64,000 nt of DNA, taken from contig NZ_FOPY01000005.1 in the NCBI RefSeq assembly GCF_900113605.1, positions 62,001 through 126,000 on the forward strand, in the 5' to 3' direction. This document shows, piece by piece, positions 28,637 to 36,318 of the stretch. Each line of letters opens with the position of its first letter. The stretch's first letter is position 1. This stretch comes from Modicisalibacter xianhensis (GTDB lineage: Bacteria; Pseudomonadota; Gammaproteobacteria; Pseudomonadales; Halomonadaceae). The notes under the pieces were generated by a model. That model was given only the letters and a program-made list of their open reading frames with translations, was not told where the DNA came from and ran no database searches. The translations under genes were made by a program, and so were the position numbers.

Positions 28637-30142
28637 TCAGTTCCTTGCGTAGGTACGATCCGTACTCAATGTCGGCGTGGCGTATCCCAGCCGTTTCTCG
28701 TTATCGCTGCCACCCTCTCCGTTCCATGGCAGTGTCAGACGGAAGCACACTGCCATTGCATCGTCGTCGACCAGCATCAATTGGCCGTGCTGGGCACGCG
28801 CGCAATCGGCGGCGACCGACAAGCCGATTCCCGAGCCCTTGATTGCCCCCTTGCGGCGCGCGCGCCCCTGGTAGAAGGCCTCGAACAGGCGATCGCGATC
28901 GGCCGCATCGATCGGCTCGCCGCTGTTGGCGACCTCGATCGCCAGGGTCGGGCCACGATGATAGGCGCGAACCTCGAGCTGGCCGCCATCCTCGCCGTAG
29001 GCAATGGCGTTGGACACCAGGTTGTCGATGATACGCGCCGTGCGATCGCGATCCGCACTCCAGTCGATGGGCAACGCCGAAACCGAGACCCGCATGCCCT
29101 TCTTGTCCAGTGCCAGGCGGTGCTTGTTGATGACATCCTGAAGCAGCACCGAGACGTCAAAAATATCGTTGCCGATCACCTGATTGTGCTGAAGCAGGTT
29201 GTAGTCGAGCAGTTGCTCGATCAGGCGCTGCAGTTCCAGCCCACTGGTGTCGATCAACTCGACGATCTCGAGCTGGCGCGATGTCAGTTCGCCAGCCACG
29301 CCGTCGGAAAGCAGCGAGGTGCCTTCGCGCACGCTGGCCAGTGGCGTCTTGAGTTCGTGCGACATGTGGCGCAGGAACTGCTGCTTCTGGGCCTCGAGTT
29401 CGGCCAGGCGGGCCGATAGCCAGTCGATGCGCTCGCCCAGGTTGACCAGCTCCGCCGGGCCCTGGATGAGCTGTGCGGAAGCCGGCTCCACGCCCGTGCC
29501 GAGATTGAGAATGCGCCGCTCGATCTGGCGGATCGGGCGGATGATCAGCCAGGTGAACAGCAACATCAGCGCCAGGCTGGCGGAGACCAGTGCGGCGGTC
29601 TGCAACCACAGCCGCTGCCGCACCTCGCTGGCCTGGGCACTGATGCCCTCGATGCGGTTGTCGATGTACAGGTTGGTGGCATCGCGCACGGCACTGGTCC
29701 GCTCGGCAAAGCTGGCGAACTCGCCGAGGCGCTGGGCGATCTCTTCGGTCGACAGGGTCGGCAGGTCGGACAGCGACTGCAGTTGCGCCTGTAGCGCCAG
29801 GATGTCCCGGTTGTCGGGAAGCAGGCGCTGCTGGGCATCGAGCAGCGTGGCGAACTCGTCCAGCTTGGCGGAGTAGATATCCATCAGCCCCGGCTGCTCG
29901 ACCACTGCATATTGCCGTGCGCTACGTTCCATTTCCAGCGCCAGGTTGGAAAGCTCCCGCGCGCGGCGGGTCTGCTCCACTGCCTGGCGGGCACTGATAT
30001 CGGCCAGCATCGACAGCTCGGACAGGGCCTGGCCTGCCTGGAACATCAGCACGGCGATGGGCAACATCACCACGAGGAATGCCAGCAGCACCAGCTGCAG
30101 CAAGGATCTTGGGCGCCAGCGGCGTGAGACCTGGGAGGTCAT
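28637..30142 (-). CDS. glrK: Sensor histidine kinase GlrK/QseE type
   Basis: Inner-membrane kinase for GlrR, 501 residues from 30142. TM1 about residues 14-36, a ~150-residue helical periplasmic region, TM2 about 190-212, a HAMP-like linker, the phospho-accepting His in RHMSHELKTP, then the ATPase domain (N-box DNLVSNAIAYG, G-box GSGIGLSVA). An ATG 12 codons upstream (30178) is possible; neither start has a strong ribosome-binding site, and 30142 fits family length. It heads the glrK-qseG-glrR operon. Confidence 0.93.
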   Translation of the reverse strand: MTSQVSRRWRPRSLLQLVLLAFLVVMLPIAVLMFQAGQALSELSMLADISARQAVEQTRRARELSNLALEMERSARQYAVVEQPGLMDIYSAKLDEFATLLDAQQRLLPDNRDILALQAQLQSLSDLPTLSTEEIAQRLGEFASFAERTSAVRDATNLYIDNRIEGISAQASEVRQRLWLQTAALVSASLALMLLFTWLIIRPIRQIERRILNLGTGVEPASAQLIQGPAELVNLGERIDWLSARLAELEAQKQQFLRHMSHELKTPLASVREGTSLLSDGVAGELTSRQLEIVELIDTSGLELQRLIEQLLDYNLLQHNQVIGNDIFDVSVLLQDVINKHRLALDKKGMRVSVSALPIDWSADRDRTARIIDNLVSNAIAYGEDGGQLEVRAYHRGPTLAIEVANSGEPIDAADRDRLFEAFYQGRARRKGAIKGSGIGLSVAADCARAQHGQLMLVDDDAMAVCFRLTLPWNGEGGSDNEKRLGYATPTLSTDRTYARN

Positions 30143-30244
30143 GATAACGGTTCTATGCAGGAAGAGGGTAAGCGTCATGTCCTATCCGCACAGCATAACA
30201 GAGTTATCGCCGGCCCAAGCCGAATGAATGGCATCCTGCGTGAC

Positions 30245-30270
30245 AAAAAGAGGGCCGGCAGAGCCGGCCC
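30245..30270 (-). terminator. Orphan rho-independent terminator upstream of glrK
   Basis: GGGCCGGC at 30252-30259 and GCCGGCCC at 30263-30270 form a perfect 8-bp stem with a 3-base loop. On the minus strand it is followed by a C/T run ending in five T (plus 30245-30249). No protein gene ends nearby on this strand, so it must stop some other transcript. Confidence 0.75.
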
Positions 30271-30696
30271 AAGGTACGCAGGGAACTGAAGGGTCAAGTG
30301 AACTCTCACTGGGCCTGCCTGGACAGACGGTCATGAGCGCTCGAAACGGGCCCTGAAGGCCCCGAAGCCATGAAATCGCGTCGACATCTTCCAGGGACTG
30401 GCGATTTCACCTGTGGCGACCACGCCGCCGGCTTCGTTCGTTGGATGCGCCGCTAACGCGTCGCATCGGAACAAGTCCCCCCGAAGGGGGTGGTGGCATC
30501 CTTGCCGGGGCATCCTTGCCCTATGGGTACTCTCCATGCCGCTAGGCCGTACCCGTCTCATCGCAACCTAAGTCACACATCGCGTGGAGCAGACGCTACT
30601 GGCAGTATCGAAGTCGGCACACGGAACGTGTGGGTCTTCTGCGCTGCACAGTCGGGAAGTGAATCGAGCCGTTTGACCGCTTCCCGCTTGCTCACG
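30252..30696 (-). ncRNA. Candidate sigma-54-driven small RNA (GlmY-like position)
   Basis: The gene-free gap between glrK and argA (30143-30970) has a minus-strand sigma-54-type promoter predicting a start near 30696 and a strong terminator at 30252. Between them are several stems: CGGGAAG/CTTCCCG (30653-30659, 30680-30686), CACAC/GTGTG near 30619-30633, a CCCCC-GAA-GGGGG hairpin (30478-30490) that could end a ~220-base form, and TGAAATCGC/GCGATTTCA (30371-30379, 30401-30409). No convincing reading frame is present. In enterobacteria glmY occupies this exact place. No sequence similarity to GlmY or GlmZ is visible; the call rests on layout. Confidence 0.35.
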
Positions 30697-30706
30697 CCCT
30701 ACATGT

Positions 30707-30722
30707 AGCGAGAGGCGTGCCA
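30707..30722 (-). promoter_or_regulatory. Candidate sigma-54 promoter
   Basis: Minus strand TGGCACGCCTCTCGCT: a perfect -24 element TGGCACG, and a -12 element TCGCT (consensus TTGCW) with the required 10 bases between GG and GC. It points toward the orphan terminator and glrK. Confidence 0.5.
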
Positions 30723-30830
30723 GCTTTTGTTATTCACCTTTAAAAACAACAACTTATTTACAAGACATGCATGCCAAGTTGGCAGTATGTTGAGATGAGA
30801 CGAAAAAATGGTCGCCCAGAGCACTTGTTT

Positions 30831-30848
30831 CGTCGCCGATTGCCGACG
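30831..30848. promoter_or_regulatory. GlrR-site-like palindrome, proximal
   Basis: CGTC-N10-GACG, perfectly symmetric, keeps the inner GTC and GAC and the exact 10-base spacing of the GlrR consensus TGTC-N10-GACA (6 of 8). It lies about 135-152 bp upstream of the predicted sigma-54 start. Confidence 0.4.
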
Positions 30849-30895
30849 CCAATATGCCTGGTTAAGTCAATCCGCGATAAATCAGTAAGTTACCG

Positions 30896-30913
30896 TGTGA
30901 CAGATTGGCGACA
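30896..30913. promoter_or_regulatory. GlrR-site-like palindrome, distal
   Basis: TGTG-N10-GACA matches 7 of 8 positions of the GlrR consensus TGTC-N10-GACA with the exact spacing. It lies about 200-217 bp upstream of the predicted sigma-54 start and 65 bp from the other site. Confidence 0.45.
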
Positions 30914-30964
30914 ATCGTGGCAACAGGGTTATTTGTCGGCGACACTCGGCCACGATGGCGAGTC

Positions 30965-30984
30965 AGCCCCTCAAGCGAGGGGCT
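30965..30984 (-). terminator. Hairpin overlapping the argA stop
   Basis: AGCCCCTC at 30965-30972 and GAGGGGCT at 30977-30984 form an 8-bp stem around a 4-base loop, covering the last codons and stop of argA. There is no T-run, so it is a weak candidate. Confidence 0.35.
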
Positions 30985-32293
30985 TGCGCAGGATCTTGGA
31001 TTTGCGGGCATGATTGTAGGCGTCGCGCTTCAAGGGAGGCAGCGCATCGATAGCGGCCAGGCCGAAGCCGTGTTCGAAGAACCAGTGAGCCGTGTGCGTG
31101 GTCAGTGCGAACAATGCATTCAGGCCCTGCCGGCGAGCCCGGCGCTCGACTTCCGCAAGCAGCAATGCACCGCGCGAGCCTCCACGATAGTCGACATGCA
31201 CCGCCACGCAGGCCAGCTCGCCCATCTGCGCCTCGGGGAAAGGATGCAACGCCGCGCAGCCAACGATCATGCCATCGCGGTCGATGACGATGTAGTCATC
31301 GATCTGGTGTTCCAGGCGCTCCCGCGAGCGCTCGATCAGCATGCCGCGCTCCTCCAGCGGGCGCAGCAGCTCGAGCAGGCCGGCGACATCGCTGAGCTCG
31401 GCGGGTCGCAACTGTTCGTAGCGATGCTGGGTAATCATCGTGCCCACCCCGTCGCGGGTGAACAGCTCACCGAGCAGGGCATCGTGATCGTGCCAGCTCA
31501 ACAGATGGGTACGCCCCACACCATGGCGTGCCGCCTCGCAGGCCGCACTGAGGTGACGGGCCAGCTCACTGCCCGGTTCGGCGTCGCGCAATAGTGGCTC
31601 GGCCTCGGCCGGGGTCAACTGACGCTGAAGCTGGCCGCTCACGTCATGCAGTCCGTCAGCTTCGCCGAGCAGGATCAGCTTGTCGGCCTTCAAGGCAATT
31701 GCCGCGTGCTGGGCCACGTCCGAGGCATTCAGGTCGAAGACTTCACCGGTGCTGGAAAAGCCCAGCGGCGGCAGGGCTACCAGGGCGCCCCGGTCGAGCA
31801 GCGACTCGATGGCTTGGGAGCGAACCCGACGCACCTCGCCGCTGCGGTCGTAGTCGATGCCGTTGCGCACCCCCAGCGGCTTGGCCATGACCAGGTTGCC
31901 CGACACCACCGTGACCTCGACGCCGTGCATCGGCGTGTTGGGCAGCCCCAGCGACAGGCGTGCCTCAAGCCACAGGCGCTGCTCGGCGGCGACCCGTTCG
32001 ACACAACGCATGATGTCGGCGTCGGCGACCCAGCGGCCAGCGTGGCGCTGCGGCACGATACCCGCCTCTTCCAGCGCCTGGTTCACCTGCGGGCGGATAC
32101 CGTAGACCACCACGACGCGCACGCCCAGTGTCTGCAGCAGCGCCAGGTCCTGGGTCAACTGATCGCCGCGCCCGTTGGCCATGGCTTCGCCTTCGATCAG
32201 CACGACGAAGGTTCGGCCACGATGGGCATTGATATAGGGCGATGAGTTGCGAAACCAGTCGACGAAGGGGAAGCGCGTATCCAAGGCCTGCAC
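30971..32293 (-). CDS. argA: Amino-acid N-acetyltransferase (N-acetylglutamate synthase)
   Basis: First enzyme of arginine synthesis, making N-acetylglutamate from glutamate and acetyl-CoA, cytoplasmic. 440 residues. The N-terminal amino-acid-kinase-like domain (residues ~1-285; VVVVYGIRPQVNQAL, KADKLILLGEADGLHD) binds arginine for feedback inhibition; the C-terminal GNAT domain (~295-440) has the acetyl-CoA loop YRGGSRGALLL. The length is normal. It is not beside other arg genes. No clear ARG box is visible upstream. Confidence 0.96.
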   Translation of the reverse strand: MQALDTRFPFVDWFRNSSPYINAHRGRTFVVLIEGEAMANGRGDQLTQDLALLQTLGVRVVVVYGIRPQVNQALEEAGIVPQRHAGRWVADADIMRCVERVAAEQRLWLEARLSLGLPNTPMHGVEVTVVSGNLVMAKPLGVRNGIDYDRSGEVRRVRSQAIESLLDRGALVALPPLGFSSTGEVFDLNASDVAQHAAIALKADKLILLGEADGLHDVSGQLQRQLTPAEAEPLLRDAEPGSELARHLSAACEAARHGVGRTHLLSWHDHDALLGELFTRDGVGTMITQHRYEQLRPAELSDVAGLLELLRPLEERGMLIERSRERLEHQIDDYIVIDRDGMIVGCAALHPFPEAQMGELACVAVHVDYRGGSRGALLLAEVERRARRQGLNALFALTTHTAHWFFEHGFGLAAIDALPPLKRDAYNHARKSKILRKPLA

Positions 32294-32345
32294 TCCGGCA
32301 GTACGGTGAACGAACGGGTGAAACGGCGACTATAGCAGAGCCAGC

Positions 32346-32376
32346 AAAAAGGCGGGACACCCGAAGGTGCCCCGCC
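32346..32376 (-). terminator. Rho-independent terminator of the pit gene
   Basis: An 11-bp stem with one mismatch (32351-32361 and 32366-32376) and a CGAA loop is followed on the minus strand by five T (plus 32346-32350), just after the transporter stop. Confidence 0.85.
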
Positions 32377-32399
32377 CCTGGCCCGTGCGCATGGCGCGC

Positions 32400-33671
32400 T
32401 TAGCTGCCGAACATGCCCTTGAACGTGAAGAAGAACAGGATGGACAGGCCGGCCCCCGCCGGCAGGGTGATCAGCCAGGACATGACGATGGTACCCAGCA
32501 CGCGCAGGTTGAGCGCCGCCATGCCGCGCGCCAGCCCCACGCCAAGTACCGCCCCGACCAAGGTATGCGTGGTCGAGATCGGCAGGCCGGTACCCGAGGC
32601 CAGCACCACAGTCGTCGCTGCAGCCAGCGTGGCGGCAAAGCCGCGGCTGGGCGTGAGCTCGGTGATGCCGGTGCCGACGGTGGCAATGACGCGATGGCCA
32701 TAGGTGACCAGGCCGACCACGATACCGCCGCCGCCGAGCACCAGGATCCACCAGGGCAGGGCCGCCGAGCCGCCGATCTCGCCATGCGTCTGAACCACGC
32801 TGACCACGGCCGCCAGCGGGCCGACGGCGTTGGCGACGTCGTTGGAGCCATGAGCGAAGGCCATGGCACAGGCGGTGAACATCATCAGCACGCCGAAGAC
32901 GCGCTCGACACCGGAAAAGTTGAAGCTGTCACCGGTCTCTTTCTTGCCGCGGCCGATGCGATTCTCGAGCAGGATGCCCAACACCATGATGATCACACCG
33001 ATCACGGCCGAGAGCATCAAGCTTTGCAGGAAACCCAGGTCCAGCCCCACATGCTTCAGCCCCTTGACCATGGTGACCATGGCGATGATGAAGCCGACCA
33101 GAAAGATGTACCCCGGCACATAACGCTTGGCGGCCGCGAACGGATCGCTGTTTTCGAAGATCAGTACCTGCACCGAGCGAAACAGCACAAAACCGATCGT
33201 GCCCGCAAGCAGCGGTGAGACAATCCAACTGGCAGCGATCTGGGAGACCTTGGTCCAGCCGACCGAGTCGACACCCAGCCCGGCGATGGCGAAACCGACA
33301 ATCGCGCCGACAATGGAATGCGTGGTCGATACCGGCCAGCCCTTGGCCGAGGCAATCAGCAGCCACAAGCCAGCCGCCAGCAATGACGCCAGCATGCCAT
33401 AGACCAGCAGATGCGGATCATTGGTCAGCAAGGCGGGATCGATGATCCCCTTGCGAATGGTCTCGGTGACCTGCCCCCCGGCCAGCCAGGCACCGAGAAA
33501 CTCGAAGACTACCGCGATCAGGATCGCCTGCTTGATGGTGATCGCCTTGGAGCCGACGGAGGTACCCATGGCATTGGCCACGTCGTTGGCCCCGACGCCC
33601 CAGGCCATGAAGAAACCGAAGACACAGGCGAGAATGATGAATACGTCGCCGTATTGCGCAATGATGGACAT
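32400..33671 (-). CDS. Low-affinity inorganic phosphate transporter, Pit family
   Basis: Inner-membrane metal-phosphate:H+ (or Na+) symporter, 423 residues and about ten membrane helices. Both Pit signature repeats are present: GANDVANAMGTSVGSKAI near the N-terminus and GSNDVANAVGPLA in the second half, along with two STTH(T/S)(I/L)VGA segments. The ATG at 33671 is preferred over a TTG two codons earlier. The upstream DUF47 gene is its usual partner, but a terminator-like hairpin lies between them. A candidate PhoB site precedes the pair. Confidence 0.94.
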   Translation of the reverse strand: MSIIAQYGDVFIILACVFGFFMAWGVGANDVANAMGTSVGSKAITIKQAILIAVVFEFLGAWLAGGQVTETIRKGIIDPALLTNDPHLLVYGMLASLLAAGLWLLIASAKGWPVSTTHSIVGAIVGFAIAGLGVDSVGWTKVSQIAASWIVSPLLAGTIGFVLFRSVQVLIFENSDPFAAAKRYVPGYIFLVGFIIAMVTMVKGLKHVGLDLGFLQSLMLSAVIGVIIMVLGILLENRIGRGKKETGDSFNFSGVERVFGVLMMFTACAMAFAHGSNDVANAVGPLAAVVSVVQTHGEIGGSAALPWWILVLGGGGIVVGLVTYGHRVIATVGTGITELTPSRGFAATLAAATTVVLASGTGLPISTTHTLVGAVLGVGLARGMAALNLRVLGTIVMSWLITLPAGAGLSILFFFTFKGMFGS

Positions 33672-33697
33672 AGGCAAGGTTCTTTATGAGTGGCGTG

Positions 33698-33731
33698 AAA
33701 AAACCCGAAGTGCGTACCAGCCCTTCGGGTT
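33698..33731 (-). terminator. Intra-operon terminator/attenuator between DUF47 and pit genes
   Basis: AACCCGAAG at 33702-33710 and CTTCGGGTT at 33723-33731 form a perfect 9-bp stem. On the minus strand it is followed by six T (plus 33698-33703). It ends on the DUF47 stop codon and lies only ~30 bases before the pit start. Confidence 0.75.
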
Positions 33732-34411
33732 CAGCGAGCGGTGAGGATCTGCAGGCGGCTGCCGACACGCTCGGCACGATCCGCCAGGTCACCGATCCAA
33801 TCGATGATCTTGTAGAGGAACATCACGTCGACCGGCGGCAGTTGCGACTCGAGGTCGAAGAGCTGGCGGCGAATGGCGATCTCCTGCTCGTCGGCCTGGT
33901 GCTCCAGGTCGTGAAGCTCACGAATCAGGTTCTGCATCAGGTCCGAGACGTTGCGCCCGAAGCCGGACTCGAGCAGGTCGTCCATTTCCTCCAGCGCCTT
34001 GCGGGCCTGGGCGACGGCGGCCACGGCAGTCGCCAGGTAGTCGCGCATCGGCTGTGCCAGTGCCGGCGGCACTTTCATGCAGCGGCCCAACATGATGCCG
34101 GTGATGTCGCGCGCCCGGTTGGCAATCTTGTCCTGCACGCTGATCAGTTCCAGCAGGTCGGAACGTGACACTGGCAGGAACATGGTGTTGGGGAGGTTGA
34201 GGCGCAGTTGAGTCTTCAACTGATCGGCCTCGTGCTCGAGGTGGGTTACCGCCTCGCGATGCTTGGCGGCTTCCTCCCAGTCCCCGGCCAGAGCGGCATC
34301 GAGAAAGGGAAGCAGTTTATCGGCGCATTCGCTGGTCTTGACGATGTGCGCCAGCAGCGGCTGAAACGGCGAACGGCCGAACAGCGAGGAAAACGGATTG
34401 GAAGTCACCAT
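33731..34411 (-). CDS. DUF47/TIGR00153 family PhoU-like protein
   Basis: 226-residue all-helical cytoplasmic protein of the PhoU-like DUF47 family, starting MVTSNPFSSLFGRSPFQPL, a typical TIGR00153 N-terminus. Conserved acidic segments (LEHEADQLK, DLEHQADE) resemble the metal-binding E/D-xxx-D patterns of PhoU. Such proteins are nearly always encoded just before a pit transporter and are thought to regulate phosphate import. Here the pair is kept, separated by a terminator-like hairpin. Confidence 0.92.
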   Translation of the reverse strand: MVTSNPFSSLFGRSPFQPLLAHIVKTSECADKLLPFLDAALAGDWEEAAKHREAVTHLEHEADQLKTQLRLNLPNTMFLPVSRSDLLELISVQDKIANRARDITGIMLGRCMKVPPALAQPMRDYLATAVAAVAQARKALEEMDDLLESGFGRNVSDLMQNLIRELHDLEHQADEQEIAIRRQLFDLESQLPPVDVMFLYKIIDWIGDLADRAERVGSRLQILTAR

Positions 34412-34465
34412 AGCGTCATTCGTATGTTAGGAATGGCGGCGTCAGTATAGTGATTGCCCTGACTG

Positions 34466-34498
34466 CCGTCATGAAAAAATCATCCTATCGTCATCCAA
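34466..34498. promoter_or_regulatory. Candidate PhoB box (three 11-bp repeats)
   Basis: Three successive 11-mers contain the same core in phase: CCGTCATGAAA (34466-34476), AAATCATCCTA (34477-34487) and TCGTCATCCAA (34488-34498). The first matches the Pho-box unit CTGTCATAAAW at 9 of 11. It lies between the DUF47-pit pair and the divergent CYTH gene. Confidence 0.4.
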
Positions 34499-34513
34499 CG
34501 GACACATACCGCC

Positions 34514-35377
34514 ATGGCTGAAGAAATCGAGATCAAGCTGGCCCTGGGGCCGGGCGAAGCCGACAAGCTGCCCGGCCACCCGGCCTTCGGCGCAATGTCT
34601 GCACCTCCTGCCCGCCTGGCCAATACCTATTACGATACGCCGGCCGGCGATCTGGAAGCCGCCAAGGTCGCGCTGCGCCTGCGGCGCACGCCCGGACGCA
34701 CCCTGCAGACGCTGAAGACCGCCGGCCACGGTAGCGGCGGCCTGTCCGCCCGGGGCGAATGGGAATGGGAAGTCGACGGCGATACGCTGGACCTCGACGG
34801 CCTCACGGCACTGCCACCCATGCAGGCATTGGGGCACGACGTGCTTCGAGCCCTCGCGCCTCGATTCACCACCGATTTCGAGCGCCAGGCCTGGCTAATC
34901 GATCATGAAGGCGCACGCATCGAAGTGGCCCTCGACAGAGGCGAGATCCGTGCTGGTGGGCGCTCCGTCACCATCGACGAGCTGGAACTCGAGCTCAAGG
35001 TGGGCGAGCCTGACGCGTTGTGGCATCTGGCCCGCCGTTTGGCCGAGACCGTGGCTCTGCGCCCGGCCAACGCCAGCAAGGCCGCACGTGGCGGCGCTCT
35101 TTGTGAGGGCCGATGGCACGTTCCGGCGGGTGACGACTCGGCAGCGGCTCGTTTCGACCGGGCCATCCTGTGCCTGGATGCCTATACCGACAGCGGCCAG
35201 CCCGCGTTTCTCGACCAGGCCCGCACCTCACTGGAGGCGTTGGCTCGACATGCCCCGACCGACGACGTGAGCCAGCATGCGCGTGTTCTGGCAGACGCCC
35301 TGACCCGGGAGGAGTGGCTGACGCCGGCTTTCGGGCAACACAGCCTGGCCTTGCAGGCCGCGCTGCATCCCGCTTGA
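34514..35377 (+). CDS. CYTH domain protein (YgiF-like, without CHAD domain)
   Basis: 287 residues. The N-terminal two-thirds is a CYTH (triphosphate tunnel) domain: EIEIKLAL at residues 4-11 gives the ExExK signature, followed by YYDTP, LRLRRT, LQTLK and EWEWEV segments. Related enzymes hydrolyse inorganic triphosphate or thiamine triphosphate. The C-terminal ~90 residues are helical but lack the regular His-rich CHAD pattern found in full-length YgiF (~430 residues), so this is a short version. It is followed by the K+ channel gene 41 bp later, perhaps co-transcribed. Confidence 0.85.
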   Translation: MAEEIEIKLALGPGEADKLPGHPAFGAMSAPPARLANTYYDTPAGDLEAAKVALRLRRTPGRTLQTLKTAGHGSGGLSARGEWEWEVDGDTLDLDGLTALPPMQALGHDVLRALAPRFTTDFERQAWLIDHEGARIEVALDRGEIRAGGRSVTIDELELELKVGEPDALWHLARRLAETVALRPANASKAARGGALCEGRWHVPAGDDSAAARFDRAILCLDAYTDSGQPAFLDQARTSLEALARHAPTDDVSQHARVLADALTREEWLTPAFGQHSLALQAALHPA

Positions 35378-35418
35378 ATCGCCAACAACACATCGACGGT
35401 AGGCAAAGGAGCCCGTTC

Positions 35419-36318
35419 TTGTCCCAGATTCGCCCCGCCAAGGCTGGCCCGCGGACCCGACTGTTCCAGATCATCTTCGAATCTGACACGCGCCTGGCCA
35501 AGGCATTCGACATCGCGCTGATTCTCTCGATCCTGGCCAGCGTGGCCATTGTCATGCTGGACAGCGTCAACCGCTTCAAGCACTACGGCGATTTCTTCTA
35601 CATCGCCGAGTGGGGTTTCACGTTGCTGTTCACCGTGGAACTGGGGCTGCGCCTGTATTGCCTGGAGCGTCCGCTGCGCTATCTGACCACGTTCTTCGGC
35701 ATTATCGATGTGCTGTCGATACTGCCGACCTGGCTGGCCTTGATTATTCCCGGGGCGCAGTCGCTGCTGGTCGTGCGCCTGCTCAGGGTACTGAGGATCT
35801 TCCGCATCCTGCGCCTGATGCAGTTCGTCGGCGAGGGACGCCTGCTGGTGGATGCCCTGAAACGTAGCTGGCATCAGATCCTACTGTTCCTGTGCACCGT
35901 AATGATGATCGTGATCATCTTCAGCTCGGTGGTCTACCTGATCGAGCCCCGCGAGGCCGGCTTCACCAGTATTCCCAAAGCCGTCTACTGGGGCATCGTG
36001 ACCCTGACCACGGTAGGTTATGGCGACATTTCGCCGGTCACGCCACTGGGCCAATTCATTTCGGTGATGGTCATGCTTACCGGCTACTCGATCATTGCCA
36101 TCCCCACCGGCGTGTTTTCCGCCGAGGTGATCCGCTCGATTCGTGCCGAGCGTTATTCCGACGAGGCATGCCCCGGGTGCGGCTACGATCGTCACGAGCG
36201 CAACGCCCGTTACTGCCTGCGTTGCGGCACCTGGCTCAACGAAGAAACACCTGATCCACGCAAGGTCCGCAGGGCACTCAGCAAGCCGCCGTCAGACAGG
36301 TCCGATACCGATACCTAG
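35419..36318 (+). CDS. Voltage-gated-type potassium channel with C-terminal zinc ribbon
   Basis: 299-residue six-helix channel. S1-S4 lie in the first half, with S4 carrying regularly spaced arginines (VVRLLRVLRIFRILRLMQF); the pore has the K+ filter TTVGYGD and S6 follows. After the membrane part, CPGC-N11-CLRC forms a zinc-ribbon-like tail, then a charged end. No ATG is suitable: AAAGGA at 35406-35410 points to TTG at 35419 as the start (MSQIRPAK). Its stop shares the palindrome CTAG with the convergent yciO stop, so the two genes overlap by 4 bp. Confidence 0.9.
   Translation: MSQIRPAKAGPRTRLFQIIFESDTRLAKAFDIALILSILASVAIVMLDSVNRFKHYGDFFYIAEWGFTLLFTVELGLRLYCLERPLRYLTTFFGIIDVLSILPTWLALIIPGAQSLLVVRLLRVLRIFRILRLMQFVGEGRLLVDALKRSWHQILLFLCTVMMIVIIFSSVVYLIEPREAGFTSIPKAVYWGIVTLTTVGYGDISPVTPLGQFISVMVMLTGYSIIAIPTGVFSAEVIRSIRAERYSDEACPGCGYDRHERNARYCLRCGTWLNEETPDPRKVRRALSKPPSDRSDTDT

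Noticed and set aside
30331-30561. 76-codon minus-strand frame in the glrK-argA gap
   Set aside because: It has no homology I can recognise and no ribosome-binding site, and it overlaps stable stems; I treat the region as possible RNA.
30143-30970. tmRNA, RNase P RNA or an IS200/IS605 remnant in the gap
   Set aside because: I found no tmRNA tag or tRNA-like ends, no RNase P core sequence and no transposase-like reading frame.
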